Source of the DNA: AC-37 sp036386455
GTDB lineage: Bacteria > Actinomycetota > Thermoleophilia > Solirubrobacterales > Thermoleophilaceae
Assembly (NCBI GenBank): GCA_036386455.1
Contig: DASVVS010000173.1
Location: 1 to 64,000 of the forward strand
Reading direction: 5' to 3'
Length of the DNA: 64,000 nucleotides
The notes under the pieces were generated by a model. That model made no database searches. It saw only the letters and a program-made list of their open reading frames with translations, and had not been told where the DNA came from. Each line of letters opens with the position of its first letter. The first letter of the stretch is position 1. This document shows positions 1 through 6,954 of the stretch, in pieces. Both the position numbers and the translations under genes were made by a program.

Positions 1-329
1 GCCGACGCCGGCAGGTCGTCGATGATCTCCAGCCGCTCGTCGAGCCGCGTGATCTTCAGCACCCGCTGCACTCGCTCGTCGCCGCGCACGAGCACCAGCC
101 GGCGGCCGCCCTCGCGGGCGCGGCTGTCGGCGGCCAGCAGCGCGCGGAGGCCGCTCGAGTCCATGAAGGAGAGCGGCCGCAGGTCGAGGAAGATCACGCC
201 GGCGCCGCGCTCCTCCGCGCTTCGCAGCTCGTCCTCGAGCTTGGGCGCGGTCGCGAGATCGAGCTCACCGCTGAGCGCGATGTGCACTCCGTCGGGCCTC
301 TCGCTGATCGTGAGGTCGAGCGTGGTCAT
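1..329 (-). CDS. STAS-domain anti-sigma factor antagonist (partial, C-terminus cut by window edge)
   Basis: About 109 residues are read from an ATG at 327-329 before the window edge. The protein is a single STAS domain: a beta-rich start with the GELDLAT motif near residues 21-27, then FMDSSGLRALL near residues 55-65. Ser58-Ser59 match the serine that partner anti-sigma kinases phosphorylate in SpoIIAA/RsbV proteins. The family controls a sigma factor by releasing it from its anti-sigma factor; that role is family knowledge and no kinase or sigma gene is visible here. A GGGAGG ribosome-binding site lies about 11 nt upstream of the ATG. The family is usually 100-120 residues, so little is missing. 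Which sigma factor it serves cannot be told. Confidence 0.82.
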   Translation of the reverse strand, partial: MTTLDLTISERPDGVHIALSGELDLATAPKLEDELRSAEERGAGVIFLDLRPLSFMDSSGLRALLAADSRAREGGRRLVLVRGDERVQRVLKITRLDERLEIIDDLPAS

Positions 330-386
330 GCGGCAGGGCGCCTCCCGGGCAGACGATACCCGGGCGCGCCCATCGCCGCAGGCTCT

Positions 387-1052
387 CTAGGTGTTCTCGC
401 CACCGCCGGTGGCGCTGCTCTCGTCGGCGCCCTTCTTGGCGGCCTCGGCCGCCGCGAGCTGCCGGTTGACGTGGTCCCAGTCGAGGTTGCGGAAGAACGC
501 CTCGACGTACTCGCCGCGCCCGTCGGGGGTCGCGCCGAAGTCGGCCGCGTACGCGTGCTCGTACACGTCGATCGCGAGCACCGGAACCATGTTGTAGACG
601 GCCCAGAGGTTCTGGGTGTCCATGATGTAGTTGAAGAGCGAGCCGTCGTTCAGGTCGTAGCCGACCATGACCCAGCCGCGGGCGGCCTTGGTGGCCTTGC
701 GGACGGCGTCCTTCCACTTGTCCACGCCGTTGAGCTCCTGCTCGACGAGCTCCGCGAAGCGGCCGCTCGGCTCGCCGCCCTCGCCGCCGAGGTGGCCGAA
801 GTACAGCTCGTGGTTCTTCATCCCGAGCAGCGCGAAGGTGTAGTCCACGGAGACGGCGCGCAGCTGCGAGTAGACCTGGTTGCCCTCGATCTCCGAGTAG
901 TCGAACTCGGTGAGGATCTTGCGGCACTCGTTGGTCTTCTTGCAGTAGCCCTCGTAGAGCTTGTAGTGGTCCTGCATCGTCTTGCGTGAGATCCCGTCGA
1001 GGTCCTTCTCCATCGAGTCGAACTGACGGGGCGTCATCTGGTCCCAGGGCAT
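387..1052 (-). CDS. sodA: Superoxide dismutase, Fe/Mn family
   Basis: A 221-residue cytoplasmic enzyme (no signal peptide) that dismutates superoxide to oxygen and peroxide. The four metal ligands of the Fe/Mn family can be placed: His29 (DHYKLY), His81 (NHELYF), Asp162 and His166 (DVYEHAY, a variant of the DxWEHxY signature with Tyr for Trp). The start at 1050-1052 is chosen because AGGAAAGGA lies 7-15 nt upstream; the open frame continues far upstream but only as the antisense of murC. The C-terminus is an Ala/Gly-rich tail after about residue 200. Whether the metal is Fe or Mn cannot be decided from sequence alone. It is divergent from murC across a 261-bp gap. Confidence 0.93.
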   Translation of the reverse strand: MPWDQMTPRQFDSMEKDLDGISRKTMQDHYKLYEGYCKKTNECRKILTEFDYSEIEGNQVYSQLRAVSVDYTFALLGMKNHELYFGHLGGEGGEPSGRFAELVEQELNGVDKWKDAVRKATKAARGWVMVGYDLNDGSLFNYIMDTQNLWAVYNMVPVLAIDVYEHAYAADFGATPDGRGEYVEAFFRNLDWDHVNRQLAAAEAAKKGADESSATGGGENT

Positions 1053-1123
1053 GCGCTGGTCCTTTCCTCTTGAAATCTCGAAGTTCGCTTGGACCCTATC
1101 GCCGCGTGTGCGACGATGGCCGT

Positions 1124-1285
1124 GTGACCGCCCGAGCCGAACGACCGCCCACGCCGGCGCCGCCAGGGCCCGACCCCGCGCCGCCCATGCCCGGGCCCGG
1201 ACCGGGACCGCCGCTGCCGCCGTCGCCGGATCCCCAGCCGCCTTCGCCCGATCCGGGGCCGCCCGGCCCCGGGCCCCAGCTCTAG
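1124..1285 (+). CDS. Possible small proline-rich protein (53 aa)
   Basis: A GTG-started frame of 53 residues that is almost only Pro, Gly, Ala and Asp (PGPGPGPPLPPSPDP-type repeats), ending in TAG 28 bp before murC. It lies in the gap between sodA and murC. No ribosome-binding site or homologue is recognised. GC-rich DNA easily gives Pro/Gly/Ala frames, so this may be chance; the absence of a competing long frame and the clean stop before murC are the only support. Confidence 0.25.
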   Translation: MTARAERPPTPAPPGPDPAPPMPGPGPGPPLPPSPDPQPPSPDPGPPGPGPQL

Positions 1286-1300
1286 CGCCGATCCCGCCGG

Positions 1301-1306
1301 TAATGT
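1301..1306 (+). promoter_or_regulatory. Putative leaderless -10 element of murC
   Basis: TAATGT sits 7 nt before the murC GTG, so transcription would begin at or next to the start codon. No -35 match is visible at the usual spacing and no Shine-Dalgarno sequence precedes the GTG. Confidence 0.5.
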
Positions 1307-1313
1307 CGGCCGC

Positions 1314-2618
1314 GTGACTGCGTGGGCCGGCCGGCGGCTGCATTTCGTGGGCATCGGCGGGGCCGGGATGAGCGGGCTCGCCCTCGTCGCGCGCACGCTC
1401 GGCGCGGAGGTGACCGGGTCCGACCGGGCCGACTCGCCCTACTGCGGGCCGCTGCGCGCGGCCGGGATCGAGCCGGTCATCGGGCACGACGCGGCCAACG
1501 TGCCCGACGGGGCGGAGGTCGTCGTCTCCACCGCGATCGCGGCCGACAACCCCGAGCGCATCGGCACCGTGCTGCACCGCGGCGACCTGCTGGCCGAGGC
1601 GTCGCGGCTCAAGCCGTGCATCGCGATCGGCGGCACGCATGGCAAGACGACCACGGCGGCGATGGCGGCGCACATCCTCCTGGAGAGCGGGCGCTCGCCC
1701 TCGTACCTGATCGGCGGGGAGCTGCGCGCGACCGGGCTCAACGCCGAGTGGAGGAGCGGCGAGTGGGTGGTGGTCGAGGCCGACGAGTCCGACGGGTCGT
1801 TCCTCAAGCTCGCGCCGCAGGTGGCCGTGGTCACCAACACCGAGCTCGACCACCACTCGACCTACCGGTCCGAGCTCGAGATCCGGCGGGCGTACGACCG
1901 CTTCGCGTCGGGCGCGGAGCGGGCGATCGCGGGGGAGGAGGCCGAGCTCGAGGCCGATGCGCTCAGGTTCGGGATCGAGGCCGGGGACCTGGCCGCCCGC
2001 GAGCTGAGCCTCGGCGCGGACGGCGCGCGCTTCCGTGTCGACGGAGCCGGCTTCGCGCTGCGCGTGCCGGGCGCCCACAACGTGCTGAACGCCCTGGCCG
2101 CGGCGGCCGCCTGCCGCGAGGCGGGGGTCGATCTCGAGGAGAGCGCGGCGGCGCTGGCGAGCTTCCCGGGGGTCGCGCGGCGCTTCGAGTGGCACGGCCG
2201 GAGCGCCGCCGGGGCGGCCGTGTACGACGACTACGCGCATCACCCGACCGAGGTGCGGGCCACCCTGGAGGCGGCGCGCACGCTGGGGCCGCGGCGGCTC
2301 GTCGCGTGCTTCCAGCCGCATCTCTACTCGCGCACGCGGGCCCTTGCGCGGGACTTCGGGCGGGCGCTCGCCATCGCGGACCTCGTGTGCGTGCTGGACG
2401 TCTACCCCGCGCGCGAGCGGGCCGAAGACTTCCCCGGCGTGAGCGGCTGGCTCGTGGCGGCGGCGGCCGCGGATGCCGCGCGCGGGCGGCCCGTCTACTG
2501 GACCCCGGGCATCGACGACGCCGAGCGGCTGCTGTCCGCCGAGCTGCGGGAGGGCGACCTGGCGATAACGCTCGGGGCCGGCGACGTGGACGGCCTCGCA
2601 CGGAGGCTCGCCGCATGA
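1314..2618 (+). CDS. murC: UDP-N-acetylmuramate--L-alanine ligase
   Basis: A 434-residue cytoplasmic ligase that adds L-alanine to UDP-MurNAc with ATP, the first amino-acid step of the peptidoglycan stem peptide. The N-terminal Rossmann motif HFVGIGGAGMSG (residues 10-21) binds the UDP sugar. The ATP loop GGTHGKTTTAAM lies at about 106-117, and the Mur-ligase C-terminal motif DDYAHHPTEV at about 303-312. Length is slightly short of the family's usual 450-490 residues but all three domains are present. The GTG start is set by the N-terminal motif and by the TAATGT hexamer 7 nt upstream. Its stop overlaps the murB start as ATGA, indicating translational coupling in the murC-murB-ftsQ operon. 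Confidence 0.97.
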   Translation: MTAWAGRRLHFVGIGGAGMSGLALVARTLGAEVTGSDRADSPYCGPLRAAGIEPVIGHDAANVPDGAEVVVSTAIAADNPERIGTVLHRGDLLAEASRLKPCIAIGGTHGKTTTAAMAAHILLESGRSPSYLIGGELRATGLNAEWRSGEWVVVEADESDGSFLKLAPQVAVVTNTELDHHSTYRSELEIRRAYDRFASGAERAIAGEEAELEADALRFGIEAGDLAARELSLGADGARFRVDGAGFALRVPGAHNVLNALAAAAACREAGVDLEESAAALASFPGVARRFEWHGRSAAGAAVYDDYAHHPTEVRATLEAARTLGPRRLVACFQPHLYSRTRALARDFGRALAIADLVCVLDVYPARERAEDFPGVSGWLVAAAAADAARGRPVYWTPGIDDAERLLSAELREGDLAITLGAGDVDGLARRLAA

Positions 2619-3526
2619 CCGACGCCCCGCCCGGCGCGCAGGCCGGTTACCCGCTCGAGCGGCTCACCACGATCCGCACCGGCGGGCACGCCGACTGGTT
2701 CGCCCGGCCGGACCGCTCCGAGCGGCTCGCCGAGCTGCTGAGCTGGGCGCGCGAGTACCACCTGGAGGTAGGAGTGGTCGGCTCCGGCTCGAACCTGTTG
2801 GTGGCCGATGAGGGATTCCGAGGACTGGTGCTGAAGCTGGACGGCGAGCTCGCCACGATCGAGCCGGACGGCGACCGGCTGCTCTGCGGCGGCGGTGCGC
2901 GCCTTCCGCAGGCCTCGGCGCGCGCGGCGCGCGAGGGCCTCAGCGGGCTGGAGTTCGGCGTGAACATCCCCGGCACCGTCGGCGGCGCCGTGAAGATGAA
3001 CGCGAACGCGTACGGCGGCGACCTCTCGCGGGTGCTCGACTGGGTGGAGATCGCGAGCGCCGACGGCGTGGGGCGCAGGCGGCCGGAGGACCTCGGCTTC
3101 CGCTACCGGCGGTCGAACCTGAAGCCGGGCGAGGTGGTGGCGCGCGCTTCGTTCCGGCTGTCGCCCGCCGACCCCGCGGCCGTCAAGCGCACGCTCGCCG
3201 AGATGCGCGCCCAGCGCAAGGCGGCCCAGCCCTCGGGGATCAAGACCTTCGGATCGACCTTCAAGAACCCGGATGACCCGCGCGCCGAAGGTCGCAGCGC
3301 GGGGATGCTGCTCGACGCGGCCGGCTGCCGCGGCCTGACCGTGGGCGGTGCGCGCTTCTCCGAGAAGCACGCGAACTTCGTGGAGAACATGGGCGAGGCG
3401 ACGACCGCCGACGTGATCGCGCTGATGGCCGAAGGCAGGCGGCGGGTGCGCGAGCGGTTCGGCGTCGAGCTCGAGCCCGAGGTACAGCTGCTCGGCGACG
3501 TCGACGCGGCGGAGCTGTACTCGTGA
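2615..3526 (+). CDS. murB: UDP-N-acetylenolpyruvoylglucosamine reductase
   Basis: A 303-residue FAD enzyme that reduces UDP-GlcNAc-enolpyruvate to UDP-MurNAc with NADPH, the step before MurC. The FAD-binding half carries VVGSGSNLLV and VNIPGTVGGAVKMNANAYGG (around residues 122-141). Catalytic residues expected for MurB are visible: Arg in RYRRSNL (about 162-168), the proton-donor Ser in GSTFKNP (about 211-217) and Glu in EPEVQLLG near residue 287. The ATG overlaps the murC stop (ATGA) and its own stop overlaps the ftsQ GTG (GTGA), so the three genes are tightly coupled. Fusion or reordering of murC and murB is common in dcw clusters; here they are separate frames. Confidence 0.97.
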   Translation: MTDAPPGAQAGYPLERLTTIRTGGHADWFARPDRSERLAELLSWAREYHLEVGVVGSGSNLLVADEGFRGLVLKLDGELATIEPDGDRLLCGGGARLPQASARAAREGLSGLEFGVNIPGTVGGAVKMNANAYGGDLSRVLDWVEIASADGVGRRRPEDLGFRYRRSNLKPGEVVARASFRLSPADPAAVKRTLAEMRAQRKAAQPSGIKTFGSTFKNPDDPRAEGRSAGMLLDAAGCRGLTVGGARFSEKHANFVENMGEATTADVIALMAEGRRRVRERFGVELEPEVQLLGDVDAAELYS

Positions 3527-4512
3527 GGGTCGCGCTGCGGATGGTGCCGGGAGCGATCGGCCACGGGGCCGGCGCGCTGCGCACGCGCGTGGGCTCGCTG
3601 TCGCCGCGCATGAGGGGGCGCCTGCTCGTGGCGCTCGGCGTGCTGGCGCTGCTCGCGACGCTCTACTTCGCGTGGTTCCGCGACTCGTCGTTCGTGGCGG
3701 TCGAGGACGTGAAGGTCACCGGCATCCGGACCGACGACGCCCCGCGGATCCGCGCCCGGCTCGAGGCCACGGCGCGCGGGATGAGCACGCTGCACGTGGA
3801 CGAGGAGGCGCTGCGGCGCGCGCTGCCGGTGGGCGCGGCGGTGGCCGACCTGCGCGTGAGGACCGACTTCCCGCACGGCATGACGATCGAGGTCGTGCAG
3901 TCGCCGGCCGTCGCCGTGCTCGTGGCGCCCGGCAAGAGGATGGCCGTGGCCGGCGACGGATCCGTGCTGAAGGGCGTGAGGGCCGGCGACGTGCCGGTGA
4001 TCAACGTGGCCTCGGTGCCCGGCAGCGGCCGGCTGGGGCGCGGCCGGGCGCGGCAGCTCGTGGCGGTCGCGGCGGCGGCGCCGGCGAGCCTGCGCGCGCG
4101 GATCGAGCGGGTCCGGTACCTGTCGGCGAAGGGACTCGTGGCGTACCTCGAGAGCGGGCCGCAGGTGATCCTCGGCGACGCGGGCAACCTGGCCGGGAAA
4201 TGGGCCGCCGCGGCGGCGATCCTCGCCGACGAGGAGAGCCGCGGGGCCTCGTACGTGGACGTCTCGCTGCCGGACCGCCCGGTGGCCGGCGGCGTGGACG
4301 TGCCCCAGCCCGAGCCCGAGCAGCCGCCCGCCGGCACCGGCGCGACGCCGGCGCCCGGCGCCGCCCCCGCGGCACCGGGGGGAGCCGCCTCCCCCGCGAC
4401 GCCCGGCGCCACGCCCGCGCCCGGCGCGGCCACGCCGCCCGGTGCCACCCAGGCTCAGCCCGCCCCGGCCGCGCCCGCGGCCACCGCGCCCCAACCCTCG
4501 ACCACTCCTTGA
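3523..4512 (+). CDS. ftsQ: Cell division protein FtsQ/DivIB with long Pro/Ala-rich tail
   Basis: A 329-residue bitopic membrane protein. A short basic cytoplasmic N-terminus is followed by one membrane segment (about residues 33-52, LLVALGVLALLATLYFAWF) and a POTRA-like domain starting with VEDVKVTGI at about residue 60. The FtsQ beta domain follows. FtsQ links FtsL/FtsB to the divisome outside the membrane; this role is family knowledge. After about residue 260 the protein ends in a tail of roughly 70 residues of Pro, Ala, Gly and Thr, unusual in length and probably an unfolded extracytoplasmic tether. The GTG start overlaps the murB stop. Its place between murB and ftsZ fits the dcw order. 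Confidence 0.9.
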   Translation: MRVALRMVPGAIGHGAGALRTRVGSLSPRMRGRLLVALGVLALLATLYFAWFRDSSFVAVEDVKVTGIRTDDAPRIRARLEATARGMSTLHVDEEALRRALPVGAAVADLRVRTDFPHGMTIEVVQSPAVAVLVAPGKRMAVAGDGSVLKGVRAGDVPVINVASVPGSGRLGRGRARQLVAVAAAAPASLRARIERVRYLSAKGLVAYLESGPQVILGDAGNLAGKWAAAAAILADEESRGASYVDVSLPDRPVAGGVDVPQPEPEQPPAGTGATPAPGAAPAAPGGAASPATPGATPAPGAATPPGATQAQPAPAAPAATAPQPSTTP

Positions 4513-4574
4513 GGGTTAGGACCCTCGACCACCGCTTCAGACTTTACGGCGGCCGCACGAGATCTTGCCGCTGA

Positions 4575-4604
4575 TTGACAGTTCGCCCGAAAACCCCCTA
4601 CAGT
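4575..4604 (+). promoter_or_regulatory. sigma70-type promoter for ftsZ
   Basis: A perfect -35 box TTGACA (4575-4580) is followed after 18 bp by TACAGT (4599-4604). Transcription would start near 4611, giving an untranslated leader of about 110 nt before ftsZ. It lies in the 210-bp ftsQ-ftsZ gap, one of the few AT-richer places in the window, so ftsZ can probably be expressed separately from murC-murB-ftsQ. Confidence 0.7.
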
Positions 4605-4706
4605 GCGGAATTTGCGACGTCCCGACCGGGGGCAAAACTCTCAACTATCACTTGAGAGTCGGACGGAATGAAGGCACCGTTCGGCCGCCGGCGGGAGGGA
4701 CCCGAC

Positions 4707-4739
4707 ATGGAAACTGGGAGCGATGGACACGACGGGTAG
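4707..4739 (+). CDS. Possible 10-codon upstream ORF overlapping the ftsZ start
   Basis: An ATG at 4707 with a strong GGGAGGGA ribosome-binding site (4692-4699) opens a 10-codon frame (METGSDGHDG) that ends in TAG at 4737-4739, 17 nt inside ftsZ and out of frame with it. The ftsZ ATG itself has only GGGAG 4 nt away, which is too close for normal initiation. Ribosomes may therefore load at 4707 and restart at 4723. This is inference from spacing; chance remains possible. Confidence 0.3.
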   Translation: METGSDGHDG

Positions 4740-5859
4740 CTACCTGGCGGTGATCAAGGTCGTCGGCGTAGGTGGCGGCGGCACGAACGCGGTCAACCGG
4801 ATGGTCGATGCCGGCCTCAAGGGCGTCGAGTTCATCGCGGTCAACACGGATGCTCAGGCGCTGCAGATGTGCGACGCCGACATCAAGCTCCAGATCGGCG
4901 GCCAGCTCACGCGCGGCCTCGGCGCGGGCGCGAACCCCGAGACCGGCTACGGCGCGGCCAACGAGAGCCGCGACGAGATCAAGGAGGCGCTGAAGGGCGC
5001 CGACATGGTCTTCGTGACCGCCGGCGAGGGCGGCGGCACGGGCACCGGAGCGGCGCCCGTCATCGCCGAGATCGCCAAGCACGAGATCGGCGCGCTCACG
5101 GTCGGCGTCGTCACGAAGCCGTTCATCTTCGAGGGCAGCCAGCGCACGCGCCAGGCCGAGGACGGGATCGACCGCCTCGGCGAGCAGGTCGACACGCTGA
5201 TCGTGATCCCGAACGAGAAGCTGCTCGGGATCGTCGAGCGCCGCACGAGCATCCTCGACGCCTTCCGGATGGCCGACGACGTCCTGCGCCAGGGCGTGCA
5301 GGGCATCACCGACCTGATCACGATCCCGGGCCTGATCAACCTCGACTTCGCCGACGTGCGGACGATCATGCACGACGCCGGCTCCGCCCTGATGGGCATC
5401 GGGGCCGCCAGCGGCGAGAGCCGCGCGGCCGAGGCGGCGAAGGCCGCGATCTCGAGCCCGCTGCTCGAGAAGTCGGTCGAGGGCGCCACCGGCATCCTGC
5501 TCAACATCACCGGCGGCAACGACCTCGGGCTGTTCGAGGTGAACGAGGCGGCCGAGATCATCCAGAGCGCGGCCGCGTCGGACTCGAACATCATCTTCGG
5601 CGCGGTCATCGACGAGTCGGCCACGGACGACCTGCGCGTGACGGTCATCGCCACCGGCTTCGACCGGCGCGAGTCCGCGAGCGGCGGCCTGTTCGACGTC
5701 ACCCGGCCCGCGCCGCGCGAGCGCGACCGCGACCGCCCGCGGCGCACCCCGCCGTCCGATGCCTCGGCCGGCCGCACGCCGGTGTTCGACGACCGCGAGC
5801 GCTCGTCGCTCGAGATAGGCGACGACGACATCGACGTGCCGAGCTTCCTGAAGGACTAG
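4723..5859 (+). CDS. ftsZ: Cell division GTPase FtsZ
   Basis: A 378-residue tubulin-like GTPase that builds the Z ring. The N-terminal motif YLAVIKVVGVGGGGTNAVNRM matches the actinobacterial FtsZ start, which supports the ATG at 4723. The GTP signature GGGTGTG is at about residues 104-110 and the T7 loop NLDFADVR, which activates hydrolysis in the next subunit, at about 206-213. A charged linker (about 325-365) is followed by the conserved C-terminal peptide DIDVPSFLKD that binds SepF/FtsA-type anchors. The gene has its own TTGACA/TACAGT promoter. The stop codon TAG lies in a CTAG that is the target site of the adjacent insertion sequence, yet the protein end is intact. Confidence 0.98.
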   Translation: MDTTGSYLAVIKVVGVGGGGTNAVNRMVDAGLKGVEFIAVNTDAQALQMCDADIKLQIGGQLTRGLGAGANPETGYGAANESRDEIKEALKGADMVFVTAGEGGGTGTGAAPVIAEIAKHEIGALTVGVVTKPFIFEGSQRTRQAEDGIDRLGEQVDTLIVIPNEKLLGIVERRTSILDAFRMADDVLRQGVQGITDLITIPGLINLDFADVRTIMHDAGSALMGIGAASGESRAAEAAKAAISSPLLEKSVEGATGILLNITGGNDLGLFEVNEAAEIIQSAAASDSNIIFGAVIDESATDDLRVTVIATGFDRRESASGGLFDVTRPAPRERDRDRPRRTPPSDASAGRTPVFDDRERSSLEIGDDDIDVPSFLKD

Positions 5860-5887
5860 CTGACCCGCCCACACACGTTGTGAACGC
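5856..5887 (+). repeat. Left inverted repeat of the IS, including target CTAG
   Basis: This 32-bp segment matches the reverse complement of 6889-6920 at 28 of 32 positions. The outer four bases are CTAG at both ends and may be the duplicated target rather than part of the element. The first bases of the element proper would be CTGACC. Confidence 0.85.
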
Positions 5888-6916
5888 CTGAGGAGGCATC
5901 CGGGCCCGTCCCGAGGCTGTGGGTCTGCGAACTCACACCTCAAGGAGGACCCGGATGAACACGCACCCTAGGGCCGCGCTCGGACCTGCGGGACGCCAGG
6001 CGCTCGTCGCTGCGATCGAGGACGGGATGACGTTGAAGGCGGCGGCCGCCGCCTTCAGCGTCTCGCCGGCGACCGCCCACCGCTGGTGGCATCGGTTCAA
6101 GACCGAAGCTCCATCCAGCAGAGCTACGGGCGATTGGTGGCTCGACCGCTCATCGCGCCCGCAGCGCTCGCCACGGCGGCTGACCGCGGCCGAGGAGGAG
6201 CCGATCCTGCGCGCGCGCCGCGAGACGGGGCTCGGCCCAGGCCGCCTGGCCGGGATCGTCCGCCGCGCGCGCTCGACGGTCTGGAAGGTGCTGCGCCGCC
6301 ACGGGCTCTCGCGCCGCCGGCGCTCCGAGCGCCAGAGCTACCGCCGCTACGAGTGGTCGCGGCCGGGGGCGCTGCTGCACATGGACGTCAAGCGGCTCGC
6401 GCGCTTCGTGCTCCCGGGGCACCGCGTGACCGGGGAGCGGACCGAGCTGGCCCGCAACCGCGGGGCCGGCTACGACTACCTGCACGTCGTCGTCGACGAC
6501 CACAGCCGGCTCGCCTACGTCGAGCTGCACGGGCGCGAGGACAAGCACACGAACGCGAAGACGCTCGAGCGCGCGCTCGCCTGGTTCGCCGAGCTCGGCC
6601 TCGACCCGCCCGAGGCGGTGATGACCGACAACGCGCTCGTCTACGTGCGCTCGCGGCCGTTCGGGGAGCTGCTCGCGCGGATCGGCGCCCGCCACATCAC
6701 CCCGCCGCCCTACACGCCGCGCTGGAACGGCAAGGCCGAGCGCTTCATCCAGACGCTCCAGAACGAGTGGGCCTACGCCCACCGCTACCCGAGCTCGACT
6801 GAGCGTGCGAAGAGCCTGCGATCGTTCCTGCGCTACTACAACCGTCGCAGGCCGCACAGCTCGCTCGGGGACCGGCCGCCGATCAGCCGCGTTCACAACG
6901 TCCGTGGGCAGGACAG
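5860..6916 (+). mobile_element. IS481-family-like insertion sequence (about 1.06 kb)
   Basis: One transposase gene is flanked by imperfect inverted repeats (28 of 32 matching when the outer CTAG is counted). A direct CTAG on each side (5856-5859 and 6917-6920) looks like the target duplication; if 6 bp are counted, ACTAGC on the left differs by one base from GCTAGC on the right. IS481 of Bordetella is known to prefer NCTAGN targets, which fits. The element landed on the ftsZ TAG without changing the protein. The repeats and the intact transposase suggest it may still be mobile. No second copy is in the window. Confidence 0.85.
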
Positions 6917-6920
6917 CTAG
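5955..6920 (+). CDS. IS481-family transposase
   Basis: A 321-residue DDE transposase. An N-terminal helix-turn-helix (about residues 15-40, MTLKAAAAAFSVSPATAHRW) binds the element ends, a second HTH-like part follows, and an rve-type integrase core comes after. The catalytic triad is visible as Asp in LLHMDVKRL, Asp in VMTDNALVY and Glu in GKAERFIQTL, with the closing YNRRRPHSSLG motif typical of the family. The ATG at 5955 is chosen for its AAGGAGG ribosome-binding site 5-12 nt upstream; an in-frame GTG at 5919 lacks one. The reading frame runs through the right inverted repeat and uses TAG inside the flanking CTAG, so its stop codon appears to come from the target site. Confidence 0.93.
   Translation: MNTHPRAALGPAGRQALVAAIEDGMTLKAAAAAFSVSPATAHRWWHRFKTEAPSSRATGDWWLDRSSRPQRSPRRLTAAEEEPILRARRETGLGPGRLAGIVRRARSTVWKVLRRHGLSRRRRSERQSYRRYEWSRPGALLHMDVKRLARFVLPGHRVTGERTELARNRGAGYDYLHVVVDDHSRLAYVELHGREDKHTNAKTLERALAWFAELGLDPPEAVMTDNALVYVRSRPFGELLARIGARHITPPPYTPRWNGKAERFIQTLQNEWAYAHRYPSSTERAKSLRSFLRYYNRRRPHSSLGDRPPISRVHNVRGQDS
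6889..6920 (-). repeat. Right inverted repeat of the IS, including target CTAG
   Basis: The partner of 5856-5887. It overlaps the last 32 bases of the transposase frame, so the C-terminal residues of the transposase are encoded by the repeat. Confidence 0.85.
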
Positions 6921-6954
6921 CGCGCCGCTGCGGGATGGAGCGGCACCGCTCCGC

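Noticed and set aside
387..2321. A 644-codon minus-strand frame containing superoxide dismutase
   Set aside because: Only the 3-prime 222 codons (387-1052) encode SOD, with a ribosome-binding site at its ATG. The rest is antisense to murC and Arg/Pro/Ala-rich.
4565..4753. A 62-codon frame between ftsQ and ftsZ
   Set aside because: It covers the TTGACA/TACAGT promoter and runs into ftsZ in another frame. It begins at a TTG without a ribosome-binding site.
5919..5954. An upstream GTG start for the transposase
   Set aside because: The ATG at 5955 has a strong AAGGAGG site; the 12 extra residues resemble nothing in the family.
6936..6950. Hairpin GAGCG-GCAC-CGCTC considered as a terminator after the IS
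   Set aside because: A 5-bp stem without a T-run is expected by chance in such GC-rich DNA.
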